Source of the DNA: Roseomonas sp.
Lineage (GTDB): Bacteria; Pseudomonadota; Alphaproteobacteria; Acetobacterales; Acetobacteraceae
Assembly: GCA_020249925.1 (NCBI GenBank)
Contig: JADCER010000001.1
Coordinates: 17,953 to 81,952, forward strand
Direction of reading: 5' to 3'
Length of the DNA: 64,000 nucleotides
Numbering within the stretch: the stretch's first letter is position 1; every line of letters starts with the position of its first letter. The notes under the pieces were generated by a model. It did no database searches. It had not been told where the DNA came from and worked only from the letters and a program-made list of their open reading frames with translations. Made by a program: the position numbers and the translations under genes. This document shows, in pieces, positions 55,194 to 64,000 of this stretch.

Positions 55194-57532
55194 CCGACCT
55201 CAAACGCCCCTTGATTGCTGATGCGCCGCAAAGCGCTGCCGCCTGCGCCCATTGCGGCGCGGCGCTGGCGCCCGGCCAGGGGCGCTTTTGCTGTACGGGG
55301 TGTGAGGCGGCTTATGGCCTGGTGCGCGGCCTTGGGCTGGATGCGTTTTATCGCCGGCGCGAAAGCGCTGATGGTGCGCTGCGCCCTGAAGCCGCACCGC
55401 CGGTTTTTGATGCGCTGCCGCTGACCCGCGAAGATGCTGATGGTGTGAAATCGCTCGATCTGATGATCTCGGGCCTCACTTGTGGCGCTTGTGTCTGGTT
55501 GGTGGAACAGGCGCTGGCAGCGGAGCCTGATGTGATCAAGGCGCGCGTTTCCTTCTCCACACGCCGGCTTGATTTGCGTTGGCAGGGCGCGGCCGAGCGT
55601 GGCAATGAATTGATCGCGCTGCTCTCGCGCCTTGGGTTTCGGGTGGCACCCTATACGCCTGCATGCATGCGCGCGACGGAAGATGCCGAAGGCCGCGCGC
55701 TGATCCGCGCGCTCGGGATTGCTGCCTTTGGTGCGATGAATGTGATGCTCGTTTCCATCGCCGTTTGGGTTGGTGAGGATATGGGCGCGCATACGCGCGA
55801 ATTCATGCATTGGCTGGCAGCGCTGATTGGCCTGCCGACAGTATTGGTCGCGGGCATGCCCTTCTACCGCTCCGCTGTCGCGGCGCTGCGCGCAGGGCGC
55901 GTGAATATGGATATGGCGGTTTCGCTTGGTGTGCTGGCGACCGCTGGCATGAGCCTGGTGGAGACCATCCGCAACGGCCCCTATACTTGGTTTGATGGTG
56001 CAACGGCCTTGCTGGCGCTGCTGCTTGCGGGCCGCGTTTTGGATCGCGCGGCGCGCAAGAAGGCGCGGCAGGCGGTGGCGGAAGTGCTCGCGCTACAGGA
56101 TGGCATGGTGGCGCTGCTGGCAGGCGATGGCATAACGCGGCTGGTGCCCGTGGCGTCCGTGGAAGCGGGGCAGGCGGTGCAGATCGCGGCGGGTGAGGCG
56201 TTGCGCCTAGATGGCCGGGCGCAAGTTGAAACCCTGTTGGACACAGCAGCGATTACCGGTGAAAGCCTGCCGCGCGGTTTTGCGCCGGCTGCTGCCTTGC
56301 CCGCAGGGGCGGTGAATATGGGCGCGCCCTTTACGCTGGAAGTAACAGCACCGGCGCGCGATGGCTCCCTCGCCGCCATGGCGCGGTTGTTGGAAGCAGC
56401 GGAACAATCCAAGGGCCGCTTTGTCTCCATCGCCGATCACGCGGCGCGGTTTTATGTGCCGATTGCGCACGCCATCGCTGCCGCGACTTTCCTGTTGTGG
56501 TGGGTGGGTTTTGATGCGCTTTGGCAGGAAGCCCTGGTGAATGCGGTTTGCGTGCTGCTGATCACCTGCCCTTGCGGCTTGGCGATTGCCGTCCCCGCCG
56601 TGCAGGTGGTGGCGAATGGTGCGCTGTTCAAACGCGGTGTGTTGGTAGGTTCCGCGACCGCGCTGGAACGCCTGGCGGAAGCTGATTGCGCCGTGCTGGA
56701 CAAGACAGGCACGCTGACCGAGGGCCGCCCGGTGCTCATCCCGGAAGCGCAGGGTGCTGAGGCGCTGCGCGCAGCGGCGGGCATGGCGCGCGCATCACGC
56801 CATCCCTTGGCGAAGGCATTGGTGCGCGCCTGTCCGGAAGCGCCACTACTCACTGATACGCGCGAAATACCTGGGCAGGGGTTGCAAGCAGGTACCGCGC
56901 GTTTGGGCTCGCCAGCCTTTTGCGGTGTGGCGGGTTTCAGCGATGGCATGGTGCTGGTCTATCGCGCCCGCGCCGATGCCGCGCCCGTGATTCTCCGCTT
57001 CGCCGATCGCCTGCGCGCCGATGCGCCGCAAGCGGTCGCTGATCTCAAGGCGCTTGGCCTGCCGGTGGAATTGCTCTCCGGCGATGGTCCGGGCGCGGTC
57101 GGTGCGGCCGCCAAGGCTGCGGGCATCGAGACATGGCAGGCCGAGGCTGATCCGCGCGCCAAGGCCGCCCATATCGAAAACCTGAAGGCCGCAGGCCGCA
57201 AGCCGCTGATGGTCGGCGATGGCATTAATGACGCCGCGGCCCTGGCCGCCGCGCATGTCGCGGCAAGCCCCGCCGGCGCCACAGACCTTGCGCAAACCAC
57301 CGCCGATATCGTGCTGCAACGCGAAGGCTTGGCCGTGCTGCCGGAGGCCATTCGCCTCGCCCGGCGGGCGCAAATCCTGGCGCGGCAGAATATCGGCTTT
57401 GCGCTGGCCTATAATCTCATTGCCGTGCCGGCCGCGATTGCCGGTCTGGTCAATCCGCTGATCGCGGCGCTGGTGATGGCGTCATCATCGCTGATCGTCA
57501 TCGGCAATGCCTTGCGCGCGGGGAGGGCCTGA
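55190..57532 (+). CDS. ccoI: Copper-transporting P1B-ATPase CcoI (FixI)
   Basis: A 780-residue Cu-exporting ATPase that supplies copper for the oxidase. The N-terminus has a Cys-rich knuckle (CAHCGAALAPGQGRFCCTGCEAAY) and a heavy-metal-associated domain with GLTCGACVWLVEQAL. The membrane metal site is CPCGLAIAVPAVQ, the phosphorylation site DKTGTLTEG, the hinge GDGINDAAAL, and an SPC/HP-type RASRHPLAKAL is present. Typical FixI length and layout. CcoS follows one base after its stop. Confidence 0.95.
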   Translation: MTDLKRPLIADAPQSAAACAHCGAALAPGQGRFCCTGCEAAYGLVRGLGLDAFYRRRESADGALRPEAAPPVFDALPLTREDADGVKSLDLMISGLTCGACVWLVEQALAAEPDVIKARVSFSTRRLDLRWQGAAERGNELIALLSRLGFRVAPYTPACMRATEDAEGRALIRALGIAAFGAMNVMLVSIAVWVGEDMGAHTREFMHWLAALIGLPTVLVAGMPFYRSAVAALRAGRVNMDMAVSLGVLATAGMSLVETIRNGPYTWFDGATALLALLLAGRVLDRAARKKARQAVAEVLALQDGMVALLAGDGITRLVPVASVEAGQAVQIAAGEALRLDGRAQVETLLDTAAITGESLPRGFAPAAALPAGAVNMGAPFTLEVTAPARDGSLAAMARLLEAAEQSKGRFVSIADHAARFYVPIAHAIAAATFLLWWVGFDALWQEALVNAVCVLLITCPCGLAIAVPAVQVVANGALFKRGVLVGSATALERLAEADCAVLDKTGTLTEGRPVLIPEAQGAEALRAAAGMARASRHPLAKALVRACPEAPLLTDTREIPGQGLQAGTARLGSPAFCGVAGFSDGMVLVYRARADAAPVILRFADRLRADAPQAVADLKALGLPVELLSGDGPGAVGAAAKAAGIETWQAEADPRAKAAHIENLKAAGRKPLMVGDGINDAAALAAAHVAASPAGATDLAQTTADIVLQREGLAVLPEAIRLARRAQILARQNIGFALAYNLIAVPAAIAGLVNPLIAALVMASSSLIVIGNALRAGRA

Positions 57533-57533
57533 T

Positions 57534-57695
57534 ATGGAAGCCCTGATCCTGCTGGTGCCGGTTTCGCTTCTGCTGGGCGGGCTTGGCCTGCTTGGTTTTC
57601 TTTGGGCGCTGCGCTCGCGCCAATATGATGATCTGGAAGGCGCCGCCGCCCGGATCCTGTTTGACGATCAACCTGGAAAGGACCCACCGCCATGA
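57534..57695 (+). CDS. ccoS: cbb3 oxidase maturation protein CcoS
   Basis: A 53-residue single-helix membrane protein. MEALILLVPVSLLLGGLGLLGFLWALRSRQYDDLEGAAARILFDD carries the CcoS hallmark of a helix followed by SxQYDDLEGxxxRIL. CcoS is required for cofactor insertion into CcoN. It begins one base after ccoI and overlaps the next small gene (ATGA). Confidence 0.94.
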   Translation: MEALILLVPVSLLLGGLGLLGFLWALRSRQYDDLEGAAARILFDDQPGKDPPP

Positions 57696-57877
57696 CCGGT
57701 GCCCGCGTTTTCTTCCTCGCCCTTTATGGCCTGCTGGCCTTGCTTGGCCTTTTCGCCGCCGCTGCCGCGCAGGATATCGGCATGAGCATTTTCGGCTTTG
57801 GGCTGATTGGCTTTGGCCTGATGTGCATTTTCCATAACATCAAGGCGTATTTCGACCAGGCCGAGGCCCAGCACTAA
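57692..57877 (+). CDS. Small two-helix membrane protein coupled to ccoS
   Basis: A 61-residue protein made of two hydrophobic helices (VFFLALYGLLALLGLFAAAAA and SIFGFGLIGFGLMCIFHNIKAYFD). The ATG lies within the ccoS stop (ATGA), and GGAAAGGACC precedes it, so it is genuinely translated with the cbb3 assembly genes. I do not recognise a characterised family; a role in oxidase assembly or membrane organisation is suggested only by its position. Confidence 0.7.
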   Translation: MTGARVFFLALYGLLALLGLFAAAAAQDIGMSIFGFGLIGFGLMCIFHNIKAYFDQAEAQH

Positions 57878-57928
57878 GCCTTCATTTGATGATTGGCATT
57901 CGCCCCGCCAATCGGCACAATAGGCCGC

Positions 57929-60900
57929 ATGGGAAGCATCATCCGGCCAGAGGCCACATTAGAAGAACGTTGGGAAGCCCGCTCCGGCCCCGTATTGCTG
58001 ACGGGGACCCATGCGCTGGTGCGCCTGCCCATGCTGCGCCAGGAAATGGACGCCGCGCTTGGCTTTCGCACCGGGGGCTTCATTTCCGGCTATCGCGGCT
58101 CCCCACTCGGTGCCTTTGACCGGGAATTGGCGCGCCAGGCCGAAAGGCTCCGCGCCCATGATGTGGTGTTTCAGCCAGGCTTGAACGAGGATCTGGCCGC
58201 CACCGCCATTTGGGGTTCGCAGCAGGTGCATCTGACGCCCGGCGCGCGTTTGGATGGTGTTTTCGGCATTTGGTATGGCAAGGGGCCGGGCGTTGATCGC
58301 TCCGGCGATGTGCTGCGCCACGCCAATTCCGCCGGCAGCGCGCCGCTGGGTGGTGTGCTGGCGCTGGCCGGGGATGATCCTTCGTCAAAATCCTCCACGA
58401 TCACATCGGGCTGCGAATATGCCTTCATGGATCTGGAAATCCCCATGCTCGATCCCGCCGATGTGGCGGAGGTGTTGGAGTATGGGCTGAAGGGCATTGC
58501 GCTAAGCCGTTACGCCGGCACCTGGGTTGGCATGAAATGCGTGGCCGACACCATGGATGCGACCATGACGGTGATGCTGGACCCCGCGCTTTACGCCACG
58601 CGCGAACCGCAGGGCATGCCGACGCCGCCCGATGGCGTGCATATCCGCGCGACTGACCCGCCAATGGTGCAGGAAGAGCGGCTCCGGCATGTGAAACTGC
58701 CGCGCGCCAATGCTTTTGCACGCACCAATGGCATTGACCGCATGGTGCTGGATAGCGCCGATGCGCGTTTTGGTATCGCCGTGCGTGGCAAGGCTTTCAC
58801 TGTGTTGCGCCAAGCCTTGGCCGAGGCCGGCATTTCCGAGGATTTCGCCCGCGCCCAGGGCTTGCGCATCTGGAAGGTGGGCCTCGCTTGGCCGCTTGAT
58901 GCCGATGCCGCGCGCGCCTTTGCCGAGGGGCTTGAGGAAATCCTGGTGATCGAAGATCGCCGGTCCTTCCTGGAATGGCAATTGCGCGATGCGCTGTTTC
59001 ACATGGATCGCCGCCCGCGCATTACCGGCAAGCGTGACGAAGCCGGGCGGCCCTTGCTGTCTGATGTGAATGAGTTTGATTCCGCGCAGATTCTGCGCGC
59101 GCTTTTCGCGCGCCTGCCGCAAGCCTTTCGCACCAATGCCATGCTGGCGCGCATGGCGGCACTGGAAAGCTTGGCGGCGGGTGATCAATTGCCGGTGCAT
59201 GGGCGTGACCCGTATTTCTGCCCAGGCTGCCCGCATAATACCTCAACCCGCGTGCCGGAAGGCAGCCGCGCGCTTGCTGGCATTGGCTGCCATTACCTTG
59301 CGCGCTTCATGAACAGGGATACGGATTTCTTCTGCCAAATGGGCGGCGAGGGTTCCGCCTGGATCGGGCAGGAACATTTCACCAGCCAGGAACATATTTT
59401 TGCGAATATGGGCGATGGCACCTATGCCCATTCCGGCAGTCTTTCGGTGCGCTTCGCGGTGGCTGCCAAGGCCAATATCACTTTCAAGATTCTGGTGAAT
59501 AGCGCCGTTGCCATGACGGGTGGGCAGACCCCGGAAGGCGAGATTGATGTGCCGCATATCGCCGCGCAATTGCATGGCGAAGGGGTCGGGCGGATCGAAA
59601 TTGTTTCCGACGATCCCGATCGTCATCGCGGCCATCCGCTGATACCGGCTACGGTTGGTTTTCATCATCGCTCACGGCTTGATGCGGTGCAGAAGGAATT
59701 GCGCGCGGTGAAAGGTGTCACCGCCATCATCTATGATCAGGAATGCGCCACTGAACGCCGCCGCAAGCGCAAGCGCGATCTGGCGCCGCGCGCCAATCGC
59801 CGCATCGCGATCAATCCACGCATTTGTGAGGATTGCGGCGATTGTTCCCGCGCGTCGAATTGCCTGGCGGTGGAACCGATTGAAACGCCGTTCGGTCGCA
59901 AGCGCCGCATTGATCAATCTGCTTGCAATCAGGATTTTTCCTGTGTCGAGGGTTTCTGCCCATCTTTCGTCAGCCTGATTGGCGCCGAACCGGCACGCCC
60001 TGCGGCGATCACGCTGCCGCCTTTGCCGCCGGAACCAAGCCTGCCCGCCATTCAGGGTGAGGCATGGAATCTGCTGATCGCGGGTGTGGGCGGGCAGGGG
60101 GTTTCGTCCATGGCGGCCATTCTGGCGCAGGCCGCGCATTTGGAAGGCCGGCCCGTGCGCACGCTGGATTTTTTGGGTCTCGCCCAAAAGGGCGGCGGGG
60201 TTTACGCGCAATTGCGCATCGGCCCGGTGGGCGCGGCGGCGGATCAGCTTTCTGGCGCGCGTATCGCAGCCGGTGAGGCGGATTTGTTGCTCGCCGCTGA
60301 TATGGTGGTGGCGCATGGCCGTACCGCGCGCCCCTTGCTTGGCCCCGCGCGCAGCACCGCGATTGTGAATGCGGATCTTTCGCCCACCGCGCAATTCGTG
60401 AAGGATACCGAAACCCGCTACGACAATGCCGCCATGCTGCAAAGCCTGGGCGCGGCGTGCCGCGAAGCGCTGACCATTCCGGCACTGTCACGCGTTGAAC
60501 GTGATTTGGGCGATGCGATTTACCTCAACCCCTTCATGCTGGGCTTTGCCTGGCAGCGTGGGCTGGTGCCGCTTTCGGCCGAAGCGATCCTGCGCGCCAT
60601 CGAACTGAATGGCGCAGCGGTGGAGCGCAACAAGAATGCTTTCGCGCTGGGCCGCATTGCCGCAACCGAAACACCGGAAGCACCGCCCGGGCCGGAAACT
60701 TTGGATGACATGATTGCGCGCTTCACCGATGACCTGAAGGCCTATCAGTCATCGCGTTACGCGCGTCGCTATCAGAATTTCGTCGCACGCATCCGCGCGG
60801 CGGAAGCGGCTTCGGTGCCCGGCGAAGAACGGCTGGCGCGTGCCGTAGCACGGCAATTATATCGCCTCATGGCCTATAAGGATGAATATGAAGTCGCGCG

Positions 60901-61330
60901 GTTGCATAGCCTGCCGGCATGGCAGGAGAGCCTGACGCGCGGTTTTGCCGGCACACAGCGCATTGAGGTGCATTTGGCACCGCCCATTATCAGCAAGATC
61001 AATCCCGATACCGGCCTGCCGGAAAAACGCGCCTTCGGTCCCGGCATGCTGCGCGCGATGCGCCTGCTCCGCCATGGCAAGGTGCTCCGCGGCACCTGGC
61101 TTGATCCTTTTGCGCGCACTACCGAGCGGCGCGAAGAACGCGCGCTGCCCCATGAATATCGCGCCGGGCTGGAAGCGCTGCTGCCAAAGCTTTCGCCCGC
61201 CACGCACAGCGCCATTTGCGAATGGGCGGAAGCCGCCGCCGGCATCAAGGGTTTTGGCCATGTGAAGGCGCGCAACCTGAAGGCCGCCCGCGCGCGCATG
61301 GCCGATATCGCCAAGGGAATTTCAGCATGA
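57929..61330 (+). CDS. Indolepyruvate ferredoxin oxidoreductase, fused alpha-beta type
   Basis: A 1133-residue cytosolic TPP/iron-sulfur enzyme that oxidatively decarboxylates aryl or branched 2-oxo acids to acyl-CoA. Domain order: N-terminal pyrimidine-type domain (GTHALVRLPMLRQEMD), a central TPP-binding region (GIGCHYLARFMNRDTDFFCQMGGEGSAWIGQ), a ferredoxin-like Cys cluster (INPRICEDCGDCSRASNCLAVEP and CNQDFSCVEGFCPSF), a gamma-type domain (AGVGGQGVSSMAAILAQAAHLEG) and a C-terminal extension. The start at 57929 (ATG) is preferred; a TTG at 57893 is in frame. The end overlaps the acyl-CoA dehydrogenase ATG. Confidence 0.93.
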   Translation: MGSIIRPEATLEERWEARSGPVLLTGTHALVRLPMLRQEMDAALGFRTGGFISGYRGSPLGAFDRELARQAERLRAHDVVFQPGLNEDLAATAIWGSQQVHLTPGARLDGVFGIWYGKGPGVDRSGDVLRHANSAGSAPLGGVLALAGDDPSSKSSTITSGCEYAFMDLEIPMLDPADVAEVLEYGLKGIALSRYAGTWVGMKCVADTMDATMTVMLDPALYATREPQGMPTPPDGVHIRATDPPMVQEERLRHVKLPRANAFARTNGIDRMVLDSADARFGIAVRGKAFTVLRQALAEAGISEDFARAQGLRIWKVGLAWPLDADAARAFAEGLEEILVIEDRRSFLEWQLRDALFHMDRRPRITGKRDEAGRPLLSDVNEFDSAQILRALFARLPQAFRTNAMLARMAALESLAAGDQLPVHGRDPYFCPGCPHNTSTRVPEGSRALAGIGCHYLARFMNRDTDFFCQMGGEGSAWIGQEHFTSQEHIFANMGDGTYAHSGSLSVRFAVAAKANITFKILVNSAVAMTGGQTPEGEIDVPHIAAQLHGEGVGRIEIVSDDPDRHRGHPLIPATVGFHHRSRLDAVQKELRAVKGVTAIIYDQECATERRRKRKRDLAPRANRRIAINPRICEDCGDCSRASNCLAVEPIETPFGRKRRIDQSACNQDFSCVEGFCPSFVSLIGAEPARPAAITLPPLPPEPSLPAIQGEAWNLLIAGVGGQGVSSMAAILAQAAHLEGRPVRTLDFLGLAQKGGGVYAQLRIGPVGAAADQLSGARIAAGEADLLLAADMVVAHGRTARPLLGPARSTAIVNADLSPTAQFVKDTETRYDNAAMLQSLGAACREALTIPALSRVERDLGDAIYLNPFMLGFAWQRGLVPLSAEAILRAIELNGAAVERNKNAFALGRIAATETPEAPPGPETLDDMIARFTDDLKAYQSSRYARRYQNFVARIRAAEAASVPGEERLARAVARQLYRLMAYKDEYEVARLHSLPAWQESLTRGFAGTQRIEVHLAPPIISKINPDTGLPEKRAFGPGMLRAMRLLRHGKVLRGTWLDPFARTTERREERALPHEYRAGLEALLPKLSPATHSAICEWAEAAAGIKGFGHVKARNLKAARARMADIAKGISA

Positions 61331-62475
61331 ACGCCATCACCTTCGATCTTCCTGAAGAAACCCGCGCGCTGCAATCTGTCGCGCGGGATTTCGCCCGCGA
61401 TGTGCTGGCGCCCAAAGCCCTGCAATGGGACCGTGAGCAACATTTCCCGGTGGCGGAAATGCGCGAAGCCGCCGCGCTTGGCATGGCCGCCCTTTACGTG
61501 CGCGAAGACTCAGGCGGCGCGGGGCTGACGCGGCTGGATGCGGCGGTAGTGTTTGAAGCCCTCGCGACCGGTTGCCCCACCATCAGCGCCTTCATGTCCA
61601 TCCACAACATGGTCGCCTGGATGATTGACCGCTTCGGCAATGATGCGCAGCGCAGTGCTTGGTTGCCAAAGCTGATCACCATGGAAGCGATCGCTTCCTA
61701 TTGCCTGACAGAACCAGGCTCGGGCAGCGATGCGGCGGCGCTGAAGGCGCGTGCGGCACGCGATAATCAGGGCTATGTGCTGAACGGCACCAAGCAATTC
61801 ATCTCGGGCGCTGGCGCGTCTGACCTATACCTCACCATGCTGCGCTCCGGCGGTGATGGGCCGGGTGGTGTTTCCGCGCTGCTGATCCCGAAGGATACGC
61901 CCGGCCTTTCCTTTGGCGCCAATGAACGCAAGATGGGCTGGAATGCGCAGCCGACGCGGCAGGTGATTTTTGAGGATGCCCGCGTGGGTGCCGATGCGCT
62001 GCTGGGCGCGGAAGGGCAGGGCTTCCGCTTCGCCATGGCGGGGCTGGATGGCGGGCGCTTGAATATCGCCGCCTGTTCCTTGGGGGGTGCCGAAGCGGCC
62101 TTGGATATCGCGCTCCGCTACACGCAGGAACGCCGCGCCTTTGGCAAGGCGATCAGCGATTTCCAGAATACACAATTCAAGCTTGCTGATATGCGCATTG
62201 AATTGGAAGCGGCGCGCGCTTTGCTCTGGCGCGCCTGCGCCAAGCTTGATGGCGGTGAAGCAGACGCCACCATGTTCTGCGCCATGGCCAAGCGTTTCGT
62301 GACCGATACCGCGTCACGCGTCGCGGATGATGCGCTGCAATTGCTGGGCGGTTATGGCTATCTGGCGGAATATGGCATTGAGAAGATCGTGCGCGATCTT
62401 CGCGTGCATCGCATTCTGGAAGGCACGAATGAGATCATGCGCTTGATTGTCGCGCGGAAGATGCTCGGCGGTTGA
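61327..62475 (+). CDS. Acyl-CoA dehydrogenase
   Basis: A 382-residue FAD enzyme of the short-/branched-chain acyl-CoA dehydrogenase family. Signatures are CLTEPGSGSDAAALKARAARD (FAD and substrate contacts), GPGGVSALLIPKDTPG, GRLNIAACSLGGAEAALD, RRAFGKAISDFQNTQFKLADM, LLGGYGYLAEYGIEKIVRDLRVHRILEGTNEIMR with the catalytic Glu in EGTNEI. It overlaps the oxidoreductase stop (ATGA). The pairing suggests that acyl-CoA made by the ferredoxin oxidoreductase is directly dehydrogenated, as in branched-chain or aromatic amino acid breakdown. Confidence 0.93.
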   Translation: MNAITFDLPEETRALQSVARDFARDVLAPKALQWDREQHFPVAEMREAAALGMAALYVREDSGGAGLTRLDAAVVFEALATGCPTISAFMSIHNMVAWMIDRFGNDAQRSAWLPKLITMEAIASYCLTEPGSGSDAAALKARAARDNQGYVLNGTKQFISGAGASDLYLTMLRSGGDGPGGVSALLIPKDTPGLSFGANERKMGWNAQPTRQVIFEDARVGADALLGAEGQGFRFAMAGLDGGRLNIAACSLGGAEAALDIALRYTQERRAFGKAISDFQNTQFKLADMRIELEAARALLWRACAKLDGGEADATMFCAMAKRFVTDTASRVADDALQLLGGYGYLAEYGIEKIVRDLRVHRILEGTNEIMRLIVARKMLGG

Positions 62476-62482
62476 AGCCGCG

Positions 62483-63379
62483 TCACGCGCGCTTACCGCG
62501 CATCCAAGCGATGGTCCCACCAAGCCCCGCCACATCGGCGCGGAGTTTATCAAAGCGTAGCGTCAACCCATGGCCCAAAGCCTTGGACGCGTGGTGCCAA
62601 ACCCGCCCCCAGGCTTCGCGCCGCGCTGCCGCACTACCCCGCATCAGCACCATGTAATGCAAGCGGCTCCAGGCCATGTGCCGCGCCTTGAAGGCGGAAA
62701 GCGCCTGCGATGGCGCGGAAGAACCGCCGCCCGCGTGATGCATCACGGCATCCGGCACTAGCACCAAGGCGCGCCCCTTGGCGCGCGCGGCGGCGCAAAT
62801 CGCGTCATCCTCATAGAACAGGAAAAAGGCTTCATCGAAGCGCAGCCCCTCGGATGCGCGCAGCAATAGGCAAGCGCCGGAGAGAAACTCCGCACAAACC
62901 GGCCCCTCTGGCCAGGGCTCCGCGTCACGTTTGCGCGCAAGCTTCCGGCGATGCAGTTGCTCGACATCCCAGGATCGCACCTGCGCGCCAGTTTCATCGC
63001 ACAGTATGGGCGCAAGGATCGCAGCATCGGGAAAGGCATCGGCGGCGGCCACCAGCCGCGCAATCGCCGCCCCATCCAAGCGCGTATCGGGGTTGGCAAG
63101 CAGCACGAATTCGGTTGCCGCCGCCGCCATGCCGATATTGCAGCCCGCGCCAAAGCCAAGATTGGCACCGTTGCGGATAACGCACGCGCCAGCACCTTCC
63201 GCCACCGCCGCGCTGTCATCGCGGCTGGCATTATCCACCACAATCACCGCCAGGCCGGGCGGCAGGCTCCCCAACATGCCGCGCAGGGCAGACGCGCTGT
63301 TATAGGCAACGCTGACAACGCAAACCCGCGCCAAGGCCGCTGAAGTATTCAGCCCTTCAGCCCCCGAAGCGCTACGCAA
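62483..63379 (-). CDS. Glycosyltransferase family 2 (rhamnosyltransferase-like)
   Basis: About 290 residues, GT-A fold. VCVVSVAYNSASALRGMLGSLPP, VVDNASRDDS, RNGANLGFGAGCNIGM and LLANPDTRLDGAA (DxD-equivalent) are visible, with FFLFYEDDAICAAARAKG in the acceptor region. It probably adds a sugar to an envelope polysaccharide. The start is uncertain (TTG at 63379 or TTG at 63334); both overlap or touch the aminotransferase end. Convergent with the acyl-CoA dehydrogenase gene. Confidence 0.85.
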   Translation of the reverse strand: MRSASGAEGLNTSAALARVCVVSVAYNSASALRGMLGSLPPGLAVIVVDNASRDDSAAVAEGAGACVIRNGANLGFGAGCNIGMAAAATEFVLLANPDTRLDGAAIARLVAAADAFPDAAILAPILCDETGAQVRSWDVEQLHRRKLARKRDAEPWPEGPVCAEFLSGACLLLRASEGLRFDEAFFLFYEDDAICAAARAKGRALVLVPDAVMHHAGGGSSAPSQALSAFKARHMAWSRLHYMVLMRGSAAARREAWGRVWHHASKALGHGLTLRFDKLRADVAGLGGTIAWMRGKRA

Positions 63380-64000
63380 ATGCGTTCCACCTGCGCATCA
63401 GTCAATTCTGGATACATGGGCAGGCTCATCACTTCCCGCGCGGCATCTGCGGTCTCCGCACAGGCCGCCGGGCCCAGTGGCACGCGGCCCTGATAGGCGG
63501 GCTGCAAATGCACTGGCACCGGGTAATGAATGCCCGTGCCAATGCCCTGTTCCTTCAGCTTCGCCTGCACCGCGGCACGGTCCGGCACGCGCAGCACATA
63601 TTGATGAAAGACATGCTCTGCCCCCGCGCGGCGCTGCGGCGGCGCGTAAGGGCCACCCGCCAGCGCAGCATCATAGGCCGCGGCAATCGCTCGGCGGCGT
63701 TCATTGCCGGCATCAAGCGCGGTCAGCTTCACGCGCAGAATGGCGGCCTGCACCTCATCCAGCCGAGAATTCACGCCGACCAGGTCGCTGATATAGCGTT
63801 CCTTCCAGCCATATTGCCGAATGGCCGCAATGCGGTCCGCCAATTCCTCATCATTGGTCGCCAGCACACCGCCATCGCCAAGCGCGCCGAGATTCTTGGT
63901 AGGATAAAGGCTGAAGGCAGAAGCTGTGCCAAGCGTGCCGAGCTTCGCGCCATTCAGCGTCGCGCCATGGCATTGCGCGCAATCTTCAATCAAGGCGATG
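63349..64000 (-). CDS. DegT/DnrJ/EryC1/StrS sugar aminotransferase, partial
   Basis: The C-terminal 216 or so residues of a PLP-dependent sugar aminotransferase; the N-terminus lies beyond the window end, where the frame stays open. Visible are IEDCAQCHGATLNG, SLYPTKNLGALGDGG with the Schiff-base Lys, RQYGWKERYISDLVGVNSRLDEVQAAILR and LKEQGIGTGIHYPVPVHLQPAY. Such enzymes make amino sugars for O-antigen or capsule, consistent with the glycosyltransferase gene that overlaps its end. Confidence 0.92.
   Translation of the reverse strand, partial: IALIEDCAQCHGATLNGAKLGTLGTASAFSLYPTKNLGALGDGGVLATNDEELADRIAAIRQYGWKERYISDLVGVNSRLDEVQAAILRVKLTALDAGNERRRAIAAAYDAALAGGPYAPPQRRAGAEHVFHQYVLRVPDRAAVQAKLKEQGIGTGIHYPVPVHLQPAYQGRVPLGPAACAETADAAREVMSLPMYPELTDAQVERICVALRGLKG

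Overview
The window is GC-rich chromosomal DNA from an aerobic or microaerobic alphaproteobacterium. The uninterrupted order ffh-rpsP-rimM-trmD-rplS-leuC-leuD-leuB, a complete ccoNOQP-ccoGHIS set behind a perfect FNR/FixK box, and a fused indolepyruvate ferredoxin oxidoreductase fit Rhodospirillales/Acetobacteraceae (Roseomonas-like). That placement is an inference from gene order, not a measured taxonomic result. No rRNA, CRISPR array or insertion sequence was seen. There are two tRNA genes: Gln(CTG) and Arg(ACG).

Layout. 1-3.4 kb: palindromic repeat, then guaB, rlmE and ppx on the minus strand. 3.5-8.2 kb: tRNA-Gln, then a minus-strand cassette S8 (subtilisin) peptidase - ComEC-like metallo-beta-lactamase-fold hydrolase - patatin-like lipase that resembles no standard pathway. 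8.4-10.3 kb: CBS-BON protein and a second patatin, this one a lipoprotein. 10.4-17.3 kb: translation/SRP block and leucine biosynthesis (leuCDB). 17.36-29.06 kb: tRNA-Arg(ACG), whose last 19 bases recur imperfectly (17/19, with a 14-base exact core) at 29042-29060. These repeats bracket about 11.6 kb of accessory DNA: a FadL-type outer-membrane protein, a 1288-residue soluble-adenylyl-cyclase-like protein (two cyclase domains, P-loop ATPase, helical repeats), two paralogous FAD oxidoreductases and an acetoacetate-decarboxylase-like protein. 29.1-34.8 kb: five-gene peptide/solute ABC importer (minus strand).

35.4-44.0 kb: XRE regulator with a small membrane protein, an oxaloacetate decarboxylase/PEP-mutase-family enzyme, an FMN hydroxyacid oxidase, an MFS exporter, a TauE/TIGR02186/UspA operon, a RelE-HTH toxin-antitoxin pair, an SMP-30 protein and an HdeD-like protein. 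44.3-48.9 kb: a solitary molybdopterin hydroxylase large subunit facing moaB, and a solitary biotin-dependent carboxyltransferase. 48.9-57.9 kb: DUF2189 protein and the cbb3 oxidase operon with its assembly genes. 57.9-62.5 kb: indolepyruvate ferredoxin oxidoreductase coupled to an acyl-CoA dehydrogenase. 62.5-64 kb: a glycosyltransferase and a DegT aminotransferase that runs off the window.

The best candidates for an undescribed system are (i) the tRNA-Arg island, where the cyclase/ATPase gene is translationally coupled (ATGA overlaps) to a FAD oxidoreductase and a decarboxylase-like gene, suggesting a second-messenger or STAND-type sensor built into a lipid/terpenoid uptake and oxidation operon; and (ii) the S8 peptidase-MBL-patatin cassette, whose three hydrolases look like an effector or conflict module. 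Both functions are inferences.
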